This document shows positions 53,304-62,621 of a stretch of 64,000 nt of DNA, piece after piece (the stretch's first letter is position 1; each line of letters starts with the position of its first letter). Source of the DNA: Solimonas soli DSM 21787. Lineage in GTDB: Bacteria; Pseudomonadota; Gammaproteobacteria; Nevskiales; Nevskiaceae. The position numbers and the translations under genes are program-made. The stretch spans positions 372,001-436,000 of the forward strand of contig NZ_AXDW01000001.1 of the NCBI RefSeq assembly GCF_000474945.1, in the 5' to 3' direction. The notes under the pieces were generated by a model, which was not told the DNA's origin, did no database searches, and saw nothing but the letters and a program-made list of their open reading frames with translations.

Positions 53304-54086
53304 ATGATCCTGACGATTCTCGCCTGCGCGCTCTACGTCATCACCGCGCTGCTGATCTGGCGTCGCCCGCATCCCGTCTACGAACGCTGGCTGCCGCCCC
53401 TGGCGCTGGCCCTGCACGGCGTCGCGCTGAGCCGGTATGTCTTCCAGGCCGGCTCGATCACCATCGGCTTCAACGAGGCCCTGTCGCTGTTCACCTGGCA
53501 ATCGTCGGCGCTGCTCTGGGCGCTGTGCTTCCGCGAGCCGCTGCGCGTACTCGGCACCGCCGTCTACCCGCTGACCGCCGCCGCCGCGCTGGCCTGCGCG
53601 CTCTGGCCGTCGCCGGCCAGCGACATCCCGATCGGCGACATGAAGGCGCGGGCGCACATCGTGCTGTCGCTGTTCTCGGCCGGTCTGCTGACATTGGCCG
53701 CCGTGCAGTCGGTGCTGCTGGCGGCGCAGGACCGCCTGCTGCATCGCGGCCAGCTCACGCATCTGGCGCGCGCACTGCCGCCGGTGCAGACCATGGAACG
53801 GCTGCTGTTCCAGCTGATCGCGATCGGCTTCGCGCTGCTGTCGCTGACCCTGCTGTCCGGGCTGTGGTTCATCCACGACTGGCTGTCGCAGCACCTCGTG
53901 CACAAGACCATCCTGTCGATCACCGCCTGGCTGATCTTCGGCACCCTGCTGTGGGGCCGCCTGCGCTACGGCTGGCGCGGACGCACGGCGATCCGCTGGG
54001 CCCTCGCCGGTTACGCGATGCTCATCCTCGCGTATTTCGGCAGCAAGCTCATTCTCGAAGAAATCCTAGGCAAACACTGGACTTAG
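53304..54086 (+). CDS. ypjD: CcsA-related inner-membrane protein, YpjD-like
   Basis: This 260-residue protein has about eight membrane segments and resembles the cytochrome c assembly (CcsA/CcmC) domain, with FTWQSSALLWAL and HIVLSLFSAGLLTLAAVQSVLLA. Its place next to ffh and corB matches E. coli ypjD. The start ATG at 53304 is clear. The exact role is not established for this family. Confidence 0.87.
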   Translation: MILTILACALYVITALLIWRRPHPVYERWLPPLALALHGVALSRYVFQAGSITIGFNEALSLFTWQSSALLWALCFREPLRVLGTAVYPLTAAAALACALWPSPASDIPIGDMKARAHIVLSLFSAGLLTLAAVQSVLLAAQDRLLHRGQLTHLARALPPVQTMERLLFQLIAIGFALLSLTLLSGLWFIHDWLSQHLVHKTILSITAWLIFGTLLWGRLRYGWRGRTAIRWALAGYAMLILAYFGSKLILEEILGKHWT

Positions 54087-54109
54087 GCCGTTCTTCTCAG
54101 GTGCCGGCG

Positions 54110-54139
54110 TTGACAGCCCCCGGTCCCGTTCGATAACTA
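54110..54139 (+). promoter_or_regulatory. Promoter of the corB-like gene
   Basis: A perfect TTGACA (54110-54115) and TAACTA (54134-54139) are separated by 18 bases, about 30 bases before the TTG start. Confidence 0.55.
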
Positions 54140-54167
54140 AGCTTCGCCCTTACGGCCCTCCTCGCTC

Positions 54168-55466
54168 TTGGACGACATACCGCTAGCCGCCCTCATCGGG
54201 CTGTTGATCGCCCTGCTGATCCTGTCGGCATTCTTTTCCGGCTCCGAAACGGGCCTGATGACGCTGAACCGCTATCGCCTGAAGACGCGCGCGCAGAAGG
54301 GCGAGCGCGGCGCCCGCTACGCCAAGCGCCTGCTGCGCAGGCCGGAGCGCCTGATCGGCACCATCCTGCTCGGCAACGCCTTCGTCAACAATCTGGCCGC
54401 CGCGATCATCGCGCTGGTCGCCGTGCGCCTGTTCACCAGCAATGTCCTGCTGCTGGCGGCGATCGGCGGCTTCACGCTGCTGATGCTGGTCTTCTCCGAA
54501 GTCACGCCGAAGATGCTCGCCGCCCTGCATCCGGAGCGCGCGGCGCTGCCGGCGGCCTACGTCTACTGGTTCCTGCGCCTGCCGCTGTTTCCCTTCGTGT
54601 GGCTGGTGAACCGCCTCAGCAACGCGCTGCTGCGCGTGTTCGGCGTGACTTCCGAGGACGCCGCCCAGCACAGCCTCAGCTCGGAGGAACTGCGCACCGT
54701 CGTGCTCGAAGCCGGCGCGATGATTCCGCAGCGCCATCAGAAGATGCTGCTGTCGATCCTCGATCTGGAGAAGGCCACGGTCGAGGACATCATGGTGCCG
54801 CGCAACGAGATCGTCGGCATCGACATCACCGACAGCCTCGACAAGATCCGCGACGTCGTGATCAGCAGCCCGCACACGCGCCTGCCGGTGTTCGACGGCT
54901 CGATCGACCACCTGAAGGGCGTCGTGCACCTGCGCCGCGCCGTGCGTCTGGCCGCCGAAGGCAAGCTCGACATCGACAGCCTGCTGGCGCTGGCCAGCGA
55001 GCCCTATTTCGTGCCGGAAGGCACGCCGCTGAACCAGCAGCTGCTGAATTTCCAGAATCAGAAGCGACGGGTCGGCTTCGTGGTCGACGAGTACGGCGAC
55101 ATCCAGGGCCTGATCACGCTCGAGGACATTCTCGAGGAGGTCGTCGGCGAATTCACTTCGGACCCGGCGACGCGCCTGAAGAACGTCTACGCCGATGCCG
55201 ACGGCTCCTACCGCGTGTCCGGCTCGGTGACCGTGCGCAGCCTCAACCGCACGCTCAACTGGCGCCTGCCGGCCGACGGCCCGAAGACCATCAACGGGCT
55301 GGTGCTCGAACAGCTCGAGGCGTTGCCGCAGGCCGGCGCGCGGCTCGACATCGACGGCTATCGCGTCGAGATCACCGAGGCGCGCGCCAACGTCATCAAG
55401 GCCACGCGCATCTGGCCGCCGCACGCGCTGCGCAGCGCGCCGGTGCGCGCGCGCGCCGCGGCCTGA
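54168..55466 (+). CDS. corB: CNNM/CorB (YfjD) family membrane protein
   Basis: This 432-residue protein has an N-terminal DUF21 membrane domain (LLIALLILSAFFSGSETGLMTLNRYRLK, about residues 10-130). Two CBS domains follow, about residues 195-320 (VEDIMVPRNEIVGID, VGFVVDEYGDIQGLITLEDILEEVVGEF). A C-terminal CorC_HlyC domain closes it. It is linked to magnesium and cobalt handling. The only useful start is a TTG at 54168; an in-frame stop lies at 54138. Confidence 0.9.
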   Translation: MDDIPLAALIGLLIALLILSAFFSGSETGLMTLNRYRLKTRAQKGERGARYAKRLLRRPERLIGTILLGNAFVNNLAAAIIALVAVRLFTSNVLLLAAIGGFTLLMLVFSEVTPKMLAALHPERAALPAAYVYWFLRLPLFPFVWLVNRLSNALLRVFGVTSEDAAQHSLSSEELRTVVLEAGAMIPQRHQKMLLSILDLEKATVEDIMVPRNEIVGIDITDSLDKIRDVVISSPHTRLPVFDGSIDHLKGVVHLRRAVRLAAEGKLDIDSLLALASEPYFVPEGTPLNQQLLNFQNQKRRVGFVVDEYGDIQGLITLEDILEEVVGEFTSDPATRLKNVYADADGSYRVSGSVTVRSLNRTLNWRLPADGPKTINGLVLEQLEALPQAGARLDIDGYRVEITEARANVIKATRIWPPHALRSAPVRARAAA

Positions 55467-55480
55467 GGACACGCCTCCGT

Positions 55481-56839
55481 CTAGATCTGCGCCAGCGCCT
55501 CGTCGAGGCGCGCCACGGCGACCACCTCGATGTCGAGCCTGGCGCCGCGGCGGGGCTTGTTGGCTTCCGGCACGATCGCGCGGCGGAAGCCCTGCTTGGC
55601 CGCCTCGATCAGACGCTCCTCGCCGCCGGCCACCGGACGCACCTCGCCGGCCAGGCCGATCTCGCCGAACACGATCCAGTCGTTCGGCACCGAGCGGCTG
55701 CGGAAGCTGGACAGCGCCGCCAGCAGCAGCGGCAGATCGGCCGCCGTCTCCTGGATGCGCATGCCGCCGACGACATTGGCGAACACGTCCTGATCGCCGA
55801 GCGAAATGCCGCCGTGCCGGTGCAGCACGGCGAGCAGCATGTTGAGGCGATTGCCTTCGAGCCCGAGCGTGACACGGCGCGGATTGCCGATCGTCGACTG
55901 ATCGACCAGGGCCTGCACCTCGACCAGCATCGGCCGCGAGCCCTGGCGCGTCACGGTGATGACGCTGCCCGGCACCGGCCCGCCGTGCCGCGACAGGAAC
56001 AGCGCCGACGGATTGCTGACTTCCTTGAGGCCGCCGTCGGTCATCGCGAACACGCCGAGTTCGTTGACGGCGCCGAAGCGGTTCTTGACCGCGCGAATGA
56101 TGCGGAAGCGCGAGCCGGGGTCGTGCTCGAAGTACAGCACCGTGTCGACCATGTGCTCGAGCACGCGCGGACCGGCGATCGCGCCTTCCTTGGTGACGTG
56201 GCCGACCAGCACGACCGCGGTCTGCGAGGACTTGGCGTAGCGCACCAGCTGCGCCGCGCATTCGCGCAGCTGCGACACCGAGCCCGGCGCCGAATCGAGC
56301 GCTTCGGTGTAGAGCGTCTGGATCGAATCGATGACGACGAGTCCCGGCTTGAGCTGTTGCAGCTGCGCGACGATCTGCTCGACGCCGGTCTCCGCCAGCA
56401 CCGGCAGATCGAGCCGCGTCAGGCCGAGGCGCTTGGCGCGCAGGTGCACCTGCGTCAGCGACTCCTCGCCGGTCACGTACAGCGTCGGCAGACGGCCCTG
56501 GACCTCGGCGAGCATCTGCAGCAGCAGCGTCGACTTGCCGATGCCCGGATCGCCGCCGATCAGGATCACCGCGCCGGGCACGATGCCGCCGCCGAGCACG
56601 CGATCCATTTCGGCGAGGCCGGTGTGCGAACGCGGCTCCTCCTGCAGCTGGACCTCGTCGAGCTTCTGCACACGGCCGTTGGCGGCGCCGGACATGCCGC
56701 CGGCGCGCGGCTTGGGCGCGGCGACCGCGAGCGTCTCGGTCAGCGTGTTCCAGGCCCCGCAGTCGGGGCATTGTCCGACCCATTTCGGGCTGGTACCACC
56801 ACAGTTCTGGCAAACGTACTGCGTCTTGGCTTTGGCCAT
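55481..56839 (-). CDS. radA: DNA repair protein RadA
   Basis: This 452-residue recombination helicase has a C4 zinc finger (CQNCGGTSPKWVGQCPDCGAW), Walker A GGDPGIGKSTLL and the KNRFGAVNELG motif. A C-terminal Lon-like domain ends it. It helps branch migration of recombination intermediates. Start at 56839 (MAKAKTQYVC); it is divergent from the kinase gene across 112 bases. Confidence 0.96.
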   Translation of the reverse strand: MAKAKTQYVCQNCGGTSPKWVGQCPDCGAWNTLTETLAVAAPKPRAGGMSGAANGRVQKLDEVQLQEEPRSHTGLAEMDRVLGGGIVPGAVILIGGDPGIGKSTLLLQMLAEVQGRLPTLYVTGEESLTQVHLRAKRLGLTRLDLPVLAETGVEQIVAQLQQLKPGLVVIDSIQTLYTEALDSAPGSVSQLRECAAQLVRYAKSSQTAVVLVGHVTKEGAIAGPRVLEHMVDTVLYFEHDPGSRFRIIRAVKNRFGAVNELGVFAMTDGGLKEVSNPSALFLSRHGGPVPGSVITVTRQGSRPMLVEVQALVDQSTIGNPRRVTLGLEGNRLNMLLAVLHRHGGISLGDQDVFANVVGGMRIQETAADLPLLLAALSSFRSRSVPNDWIVFGEIGLAGEVRPVAGGEERLIEAAKQGFRRAIVPEANKPRRGARLDIEVVAVARLDEALAQI

Positions 56840-56951
56840 GCGAGTGCGACACGATTGGCGGACGGCGATGCCGGGAACCGCTAGTATCGCCTTTAGTGCA
56901 GCGCCGGTGACGCCGCTCGCGCGTCGCCGCACACAGGTCGGGGGCTTGGCA

Positions 56952-59618
56952 GTGAAAACAAAATGGTGGACCAGCGACTGGTTCGCGGCGCTCGCGTTTG
57001 CCATCGTTTTCGCGGTACTCGCCTACGGCGTGTTCGCCGACGGGTTCCAGTCGCTGGAGCGCTACACCTACGATCTCGGCGTGCGCTCGCGCCAGCGCAC
57101 GCCCTCCGACCGCATCGCCATCGTCGCCATCGACGACGCCTCGATCCGCAATCTCGGCCGCTGGCCGTGGCCGCGTGCGCTGCAGGCGCAGCTGATCGAC
57201 AAGCTGCAGGAAGGCGGCGCCAGGGTGGTCGCCACCACCGCGCTCTACCTGGAGCCCGAGCAGAACGCTGGCGGCGACGCGCTGCGCGCGCTGCGCGCCG
57301 AGCTCGGCGCCTCGCCGCTGACCCAGCAGATCCCGGCCGAGATCGAGACCTTCGGCGTGATGCTGGACGACGGCGCCGCCAGAAGCGCGGCGCTCGCGGC
57401 GCTTGCCAAGTCCTGGCACGACTCCGCGCTGGGCCGGGACTACGGCACGCTGATGAACGCGCTGCTCGCCCGCGTCGATGCCGCCGCCAAGGCCAGCGCC
57501 GGCGGCGACGATGCGCTCGCCGGCGCCCTGGCGCGGCAGGGCCGCACCGTGCTGCCGATGCTCTTCGAGCTCGGCCGTCCGCAGGGCCGGCCCGACGCCG
57601 CGCTGCCGGACTACGTGCGCCGCGACGCGCTCACGCATGTCGAAGACCGCGTCGGCGCACGCGCCGACGGCGCGCTGCCCTTGCCGGCGCTCGCCGTGCA
57701 GCTGCCGCTCGCCGCGCTCGGCGAAGCGGCCGGCGCCATCGGCCAGCTCAACGTCACGCCCGACATCGACGGCGCGGTGCGCTACGAGCCGCTGGTCCTG
57801 CAGTACTACGACGAGTTCTACCCTTCGCTGTCGCTGATGCTCGCCGCCAGCGCGCTGAACCTGCAGCCGGCCGACATCGTCGTGCGGCTCGGCGAGGGCG
57901 TGCAGCTCGGCAATCTGGTGATCGGCACGACGCCGGCGCTGCGCATGTACACGCAGTTCTACCAGGGCCGCGACGGCGCGCCGGCCTTCCCGGTCGACTC
58001 GGCCTATGACCTTCTGTCCGGCAAGCTGCCGCTCGCCCGCTACAAGGACAAGATCGTGCTGATCGGCACCACCGCGGCCGGCACCGGCGACAGCTTCGCG
58101 ACGCCGGTCGCCGCCTCGATGGCGCCGGTGCTGATGCTCGCGCACAGCGTTTCGAGCCTGCTGCAGCAGGACTTCTTCACGCGACCGGCCTGGGCGAAAC
58201 GGGCGGAGCTCGCGGCCCTGCTGCTGCTCGCCGCGTATCTGGCCTTCGTGCTGCCGAGGCTGCGCGCGACGGTCGCCGCGCTCGCCACGCTGGCGCTCAT
58301 CGTCGCCCTGCTCGGCACGCAGCTCGGCGTCATGGTCGGCAGCGGCATCTGGCTGCAGCTGACGCTGGCGGCGCTGTTCGTCGCGACCGGCCACGCCTTC
58401 ATGACGGTCAAGAAATTCAATATCACCGAGCGGCTCAAGCAGAGCAGCGAGGTCGAGGGTGCGGAGTCGAACCGCATGCTCGGCCTCGCCTTCCAGGGCC
58501 AGGGCCAGCTCGACATGGCCTTCGAGAAGTTCCGTCGCGTGCAGCCGGTCGACGACAAGCTGCTCGATCTGGTCTACAACCTCGCGCTGGATTTCGAGCG
58601 CAAGCGTCAGTTCAACAAAGCCGAGTCGGCGTATCAGTACATCGCCGGCTTCGACAAGAATTTCCGCGACGTGCAGCAGAAGCTTTCGCGGGCGAAGAAG
58701 CTGTCGGAGACGGTGATCCTCGGCGGCCACGCCGGCGCCTCGCATCCGGGCGACACGCTGGTGCTCGACGCGACGCAGCAGCTGGAAAAGCCGATGCTCG
58801 GCCGCTATCAGGTCGAATCGGTCCTCGGCAAGGGTGCGATGGGCATCGTCTACGTGGGAAAGGATCCGAAGATCGGCCGCCAGGTGGCGATCAAGACCAT
58901 GGCGCTGTCGCAGGAGTTCGAGCCGGACGAACTGGCCGGCGTCAAGGAGCGCTTCTTCCGCGAGGCGGAAACCGCCGGGCGCCTCGCGCACCCGCACATC
59001 GTGTCCATTTATGATGCCGGCGAGGAGCACGATCTCGCCTACATCGCGATGGAGTTCATCAGGGGCCACGATCTGACGCGGCACACCAAGGCGAACAACC
59101 TGCTGCCGATCGCCGAGGTGCTGCGCCTCGCCGCCGACGCCGCCGACGCGCTCGACTACGCGCACGGCAACGGCATCGTGCATCGCGACATCAAGCCGGC
59201 CAACATGATGGTCGTCGACGCCACCGGCGCACTGAAGCTGATGGATTTCGGCATCGCCCGCATCACCGATTCGAGCAAGACCAAGACCGGCATGGTGCTC
59301 GGCACGCCGAGCTACATGTCGCCGGAGCAGCTCGCCGGCAAGAAGGTCGACGGCCGCTCGGACCTGTTCTCGCTCGGCGTCACGCTCTACCAGCTGCTGA
59401 CCGGCGCGCTGCCGTTCCAGGCCGAGTCGATGGCGACGCTGATGTTCAAGATCGCCAACGAAGCGCAGGTGCCGCTGCTGGTCCTGCGCCCCGATCTGCC
59501 GCCGGAGGTCGACACGGTGATCAGCAGGACCCTGCAGAAGGATCCGGCGCAGCGGTACGCGCGCGGCAGCGAGCTGGCGCGCGACTTGCGCGCCGCCGCG
59601 CAGGCGCTCGCCGGCTGA
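56952..59618 (+). CDS. CHASE2-domain receptor serine/threonine protein kinase
   Basis: This 888-residue protein has one N-terminal membrane segment (FAALAFAIVFAVLAYGVFA), an external CHASE2 domain (residues about 35-410) and three more segments (about 415-482). A TPR-like helical region (about 495-575) and a cytosolic kinase (about 615-885) follow. The kinase is complete: GKGAMG loop, VAIK lysine near 648, HRDIKPAN with Asp near 746, MDFG near 765 and GTPSYMSPEQ. The juxtamembrane stretch carries two Thr-x-[IV]-Leu sites (ETVIL, DTLVL). The start is a GTG with a weak ribosome site. Confidence 0.92.
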   Translation: MKTKWWTSDWFAALAFAIVFAVLAYGVFADGFQSLERYTYDLGVRSRQRTPSDRIAIVAIDDASIRNLGRWPWPRALQAQLIDKLQEGGARVVATTALYLEPEQNAGGDALRALRAELGASPLTQQIPAEIETFGVMLDDGAARSAALAALAKSWHDSALGRDYGTLMNALLARVDAAAKASAGGDDALAGALARQGRTVLPMLFELGRPQGRPDAALPDYVRRDALTHVEDRVGARADGALPLPALAVQLPLAALGEAAGAIGQLNVTPDIDGAVRYEPLVLQYYDEFYPSLSLMLAASALNLQPADIVVRLGEGVQLGNLVIGTTPALRMYTQFYQGRDGAPAFPVDSAYDLLSGKLPLARYKDKIVLIGTTAAGTGDSFATPVAASMAPVLMLAHSVSSLLQQDFFTRPAWAKRAELAALLLLAAYLAFVLPRLRATVAALATLALIVALLGTQLGVMVGSGIWLQLTLAALFVATGHAFMTVKKFNITERLKQSSEVEGAESNRMLGLAFQGQGQLDMAFEKFRRVQPVDDKLLDLVYNLALDFERKRQFNKAESAYQYIAGFDKNFRDVQQKLSRAKKLSETVILGGHAGASHPGDTLVLDATQQLEKPMLGRYQVESVLGKGAMGIVYVGKDPKIGRQVAIKTMALSQEFEPDELAGVKERFFREAETAGRLAHPHIVSIYDAGEEHDLAYIAMEFIRGHDLTRHTKANNLLPIAEVLRLAADAADALDYAHGNGIVHRDIKPANMMVVDATGALKLMDFGIARITDSSKTKTGMVLGTPSYMSPEQLAGKKVDGRSDLFSLGVTLYQLLTGALPFQAESMATLMFKIANEAQVPLLVLRPDLPPEVDTVISRTLQKDPAQRYARGSELARDLRAAAQALAG

Positions 59619-59625
59619 GGCGCGC

Positions 59626-60447
59626 ATGGCACTGAAAGGCAAGGTCGCCACCGCGCTGCTCAGCGATGCGGGCCGCGTGCGCGGCAACAACGAGGACGCC
59701 GTCGCCGAGGACGCCGAGATCGGCCTCTTGGTGCTCGCCGACGGCATGGGCGGCTACAACGCCGGCGAGATCGCCAGCGGCATCGCCACGACCACGGTGC
59801 TCGACGTCTGCGCGCGCGGCTGGCCGGGCCTGCAGCGCGGCGAGGTCGATGCGCAGAGCGGCTACAGCGTCGAATCGATGCTGCTGAAGACGGCGATCGA
59901 GACCGCGCACGCGACCATCCACCAGGTCTCGCAGACGCAACCGCAGTGTGCCGGCATGGGCACGACCATCGTCGTCGCGCTGCTGCACGACGATCGCCTG
60001 TCGATCGCCTATGTCGGCGACTCGCGCCTCTACCGCCTGCGCGCCGGCGTGCTCGAAGCGCTGACGCGCGATCATTCCCTGCTCGAGGAACTGATCGCGC
60101 GCGGCCACTACTCGCGCGAGGACGCCGTCAAGCTGGTGCGCAAGAACATCGTCACGCGTGCGCTCGGCGTCGAGGAGACGGTGCAGGTCGACCTGATCGA
60201 GGACACCGTCGAGGTCGGCGACCTCATCCTGCTGTGCTCGGACGGACTCACCGACATGCTCGACGACGACACCATCCGCATGACGCTGGAACGCTACACT
60301 GCTAACCTCGAAACGGCGGCGCGACGGCTCGTCGAGCTCGCCAACGATGCGGGGGGCAAGGACAATGTCTCGGTGGTCCTGGCGCGTGCCGACGCCTCGT
60401 TCGCGCGCGGCCGCCGCTGGTACGAGCGCCTGATGGAATGGTTCTGA
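59626..60447 (+). CDS. PP2C-family serine/threonine phosphatase
   Basis: This 273-residue phosphatase has all PPM motifs: GNNEDAVAED, LADGMGGYNAGEIAS, GMGTTIVVAL, YVGDSRLYRL, LLCSDGLTDML and GGKDNVSVVLA. It should reverse phosphorylation by the kinase, whose stop is eight bases upstream, and probably works on the same substrates in the cytosol. Confidence 0.94.
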   Translation: MALKGKVATALLSDAGRVRGNNEDAVAEDAEIGLLVLADGMGGYNAGEIASGIATTTVLDVCARGWPGLQRGEVDAQSGYSVESMLLKTAIETAHATIHQVSQTQPQCAGMGTTIVVALLHDDRLSIAYVGDSRLYRLRAGVLEALTRDHSLLEELIARGHYSREDAVKLVRKNIVTRALGVEETVQVDLIEDTVEVGDLILLCSDGLTDMLDDDTIRMTLERYTANLETAARRLVELANDAGGKDNVSVVLARADASFARGRRWYERLMEWF

Positions 60448-60510
60448 GGCAGACGATTCGGCCGGTTTACGGGGTTGGGTTCTGGCAGCGTTCTCTGGGG
60501 TTCGAAGCAT

Positions 60511-61188
60511 ATGGGCAAGCTCATCGTCACCGACGGCAGCGGTCAGAAGCAGGAATTCGCGCTGGTCAAGGAGCGCGTCAGCATCGGGCGCCATCCGGAC
60601 AACGACATCGCGCTCAACGACAAGGCGGTATCCGGCCGCCACGCGATCATCATCACCATCCTCAAGGACTCGTTTCTCGAGGACCTCGATTCGACCAACG
60701 GCACGCAGGTCAACGGCCGCACCATCAGCAAGCACCCGCTGACGCACGGCGACGAGATCACCATCGGCCGCAATGTCCTGCGCTACGAGGCCGAAGCCGG
60801 CGCCGACGACGATTTCGAGAAGACCATGATCCTCAAGCCGGGCCAGTTCGGCGCGGCCTTCGAATCGCAGGTGCAGGCGGCGACCGCCTCGGCGCCGGTG
60901 GCGCCGCCGGCCAAGCCGCTGCTCGGCAAGCTGCGCGTCGTCAGCGGCCCGAACGCCGGCAAGGAGCTGGAGCTGTCGAAGGCGCTGACCACCATCGGCA
61001 AGCCGGGCGTGCAGGTGGCCGCCATCACGCGCCGCGCCGACGGCTACTACATCGTCCACGTCGGCAGCGACACCGGCACCAAGCGCGCGCTGGTCAACGG
61101 CGCCGAGATCAACGCCCAGGCGCGGCGCCTGAGCCCCGGCGACGTCATCGAGCTGCTCGGCACGCAGATGAACTTCGTCACCGGCTGA
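60511..61188 (+). CDS. Double FHA-domain protein
   Basis: This 225-residue protein has an N-terminal FHA domain (SIGRHPDNDIALNDKAVSGRHA, LEDLDSTNGTQVNGR; residues about 20-90). A linker contains FEKTMILKPG (T105). A second, diverged FHA domain (about 140-225) has lost the SxxH and most of the STNG motif. FHA domains bind phosphothreonine. It stands third in the kinase-phosphatase operon and is a likely substrate and reader. Confidence 0.9.
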   Translation: MGKLIVTDGSGQKQEFALVKERVSIGRHPDNDIALNDKAVSGRHAIIITILKDSFLEDLDSTNGTQVNGRTISKHPLTHGDEITIGRNVLRYEAEAGADDDFEKTMILKPGQFGAAFESQVQAATASAPVAPPAKPLLGKLRVVSGPNAGKELELSKALTTIGKPGVQVAAITRRADGYYIVHVGSDTGTKRALVNGAEINAQARRLSPGDVIELLGTQMNFVTG

Positions 61189-61238
61189 CGGTCCTTTCGT
61201 TCAGGCGCCGCGCGCGCCGGCTCGACCAGGAGGCTGCC

Positions 61239-61514
61239 GTGAATACCCGCATTTCGATCATCGCGCTGGCGATCGCCGTCGGCGTGTCCGCCGTGGCGCT
61301 CGCCGACGAGGCGGCCAGCGAGGCCAGGATCCAGGCCACGGCGACGGCGACGGCGAAGTCGAACTGCCTGCAGGAAACCGGCAGCCGCATCAGGCGCGGC
61401 AAGGACGACTGTGTGCCGGCGCCGGGACAGAGCTTCTCGCAGGAAGACCTGCGGCGTACCGGCGCGGCCGGCACCGCCGCGGCGCTGCGCCAGCTATCGC
61501 CCGCGCTGCGTTGA
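61239..61514 (+). CDS. Small exported protein, function unknown
   Basis: This 91-residue protein has a signal peptide (MNTRISIIALAIAVGVSAVALA), a short Ala/Thr-rich stretch and two cysteines (SNCLQETGSRIRRGKDDCVPAPGQSF) that could form a disulfide. The GTG start at 61239 is fixed by a full AGGAGG five bases upstream. Its last 21 bases overlap the end of alr on the other strand. It follows the FHA gene by 50 bases and may share its transcript. Confidence 0.72.
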   Translation: MNTRISIIALAIAVGVSAVALADEAASEARIQATATATAKSNCLQETGSRIRRGKDDCVPAPGQSFSQEDLRRTGAAGTAAALRQLSPALR

Positions 61515-62621
61515 GCGCGCCTCGACGGCCGCCGCCGTCGGCTCGAGGTGGCGGAAATGCACGCGCTGCGTGAGCCCGCAGAACAGTTCGTAGGCCAGCG
61601 TGCCGGCATAGCCGGCAACTTCCTCGGCCGCCAGGTCGCGCCCCCACAGCTGCACCGCGTCGCCGACCTCGGCCTGCGGCACGGCGCGCAGATCGACGGT
61701 GATCATGTCCATCGACACGCGGCCGGCCAGCGGCACGCGACGGCCGCCGATGATCACCGGCGTGCCGTTGGCGAAGGCGCGATGCATGCCGTCGGCATAG
61801 CCGATCGCCACCACGCCGATCGGCATGCGCTCCGGACAGACATAGCGACGTCCGTAGCCGATGCCCTCGCCGGCCGCATACTCGCGCACCGCGATCAGGC
61901 GGCTTTCCAGCGTCATCGCCGGCTTCAGGCCCAGCGCCGCCGCCGTCACCTGCGGCAGCGGCGAGCAGCCGTACAGCGCGAGGCCCGGCCGCACCCAGTC
62001 GGTACGCGCCTGCGGCCAGCCGATGATGCCGGCCGAGTTGGCGATCGAGCGCGGCCCGGCGACGCCCGCCAGCGCGTCATTGAAGCGCGCGATCTGGGTG
62101 GGCGTGAAATCGCTGTCCGGCTCGTCGGCGCAGGCCAGATGCGTGATCCAGCCTTCCAGCTTCCAGTTCGGGTGGCGGCGCAGCACGGCGACCAGCCGCG
62201 GCACGTCGGCGAGCGGAAAGCCGAGCCGGTGCATGCCGCTGTCGAGCTTGAACCACAGCGACAGCTGCGCACTGTCCGGCAGCGCCTCGAGCAGGGCGAT
62301 CTGCCAGTGGTCGTGCACCACGACCTGCAGGCGCTCGTAGACGGCCAGCGCCGCCTCCTCGTGCGAGATCACGCCTTCGAGCAGGGCGATCGGCGTCAGC
62401 AGATGCGCCTGGCGCAACTCCATGGCTTCCTCGAGGCAGGCGACCGCCAGCGCATCGACGCCGGCCGCTTCGAGCGCGCGCGCCACCGGCACGGCGCCGT
62501 GGCCGTAGGCGTCGGCCTTGACCGCCGCCATCACGCGCGAGCGCGGCGCGAGGCCGCGCACGACACGCAGATTGTGTTGGATCGCCGCGAGGTCGATCGT
62601 CGCCGTGACGCGTGGAATCAT
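61494..62621 (-). CDS. alr: Alanine racemase
   Basis: This 375-residue PLP enzyme makes D-alanine for the wall. The PLP lysine is in VMAAVKADAYGHGA (about residue 35), the PLP arginine region is KLDSGMHRLGF, and the second catalytic Tyr is near IGYADGMHR with VSMDMITVD after it. It overlaps dnaB by four bases (ATGA). Confidence 0.96.
   Translation of the reverse strand: MIPRVTATIDLAAIQHNLRVVRGLAPRSRVMAAVKADAYGHGAVPVARALEAAGVDALAVACLEEAMELRQAHLLTPIALLEGVISHEEAALAVYERLQVVVHDHWQIALLEALPDSAQLSLWFKLDSGMHRLGFPLADVPRLVAVLRRHPNWKLEGWITHLACADEPDSDFTPTQIARFNDALAGVAGPRSIANSAGIIGWPQARTDWVRPGLALYGCSPLPQVTAAALGLKPAMTLESRLIAVREYAAGEGIGYGRRYVCPERMPIGVVAIGYADGMHRAFANGTPVIIGGRRVPLAGRVSMDMITVDLRAVPQAEVGDAVQLWGRDLAAEEVAGYAGTLAYELFCGLTQRVHFRHLEPTAAAVEARSTQRGR

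Noticed and set aside
54183-59747. A 1854-codon open frame on the minus strand covering corB, radA and the kinase
   Set aside because: It is antisense to three well-supported genes, has the Arg/Gln/His-rich composition typical of GC-rich shadow frames and matches no fold.
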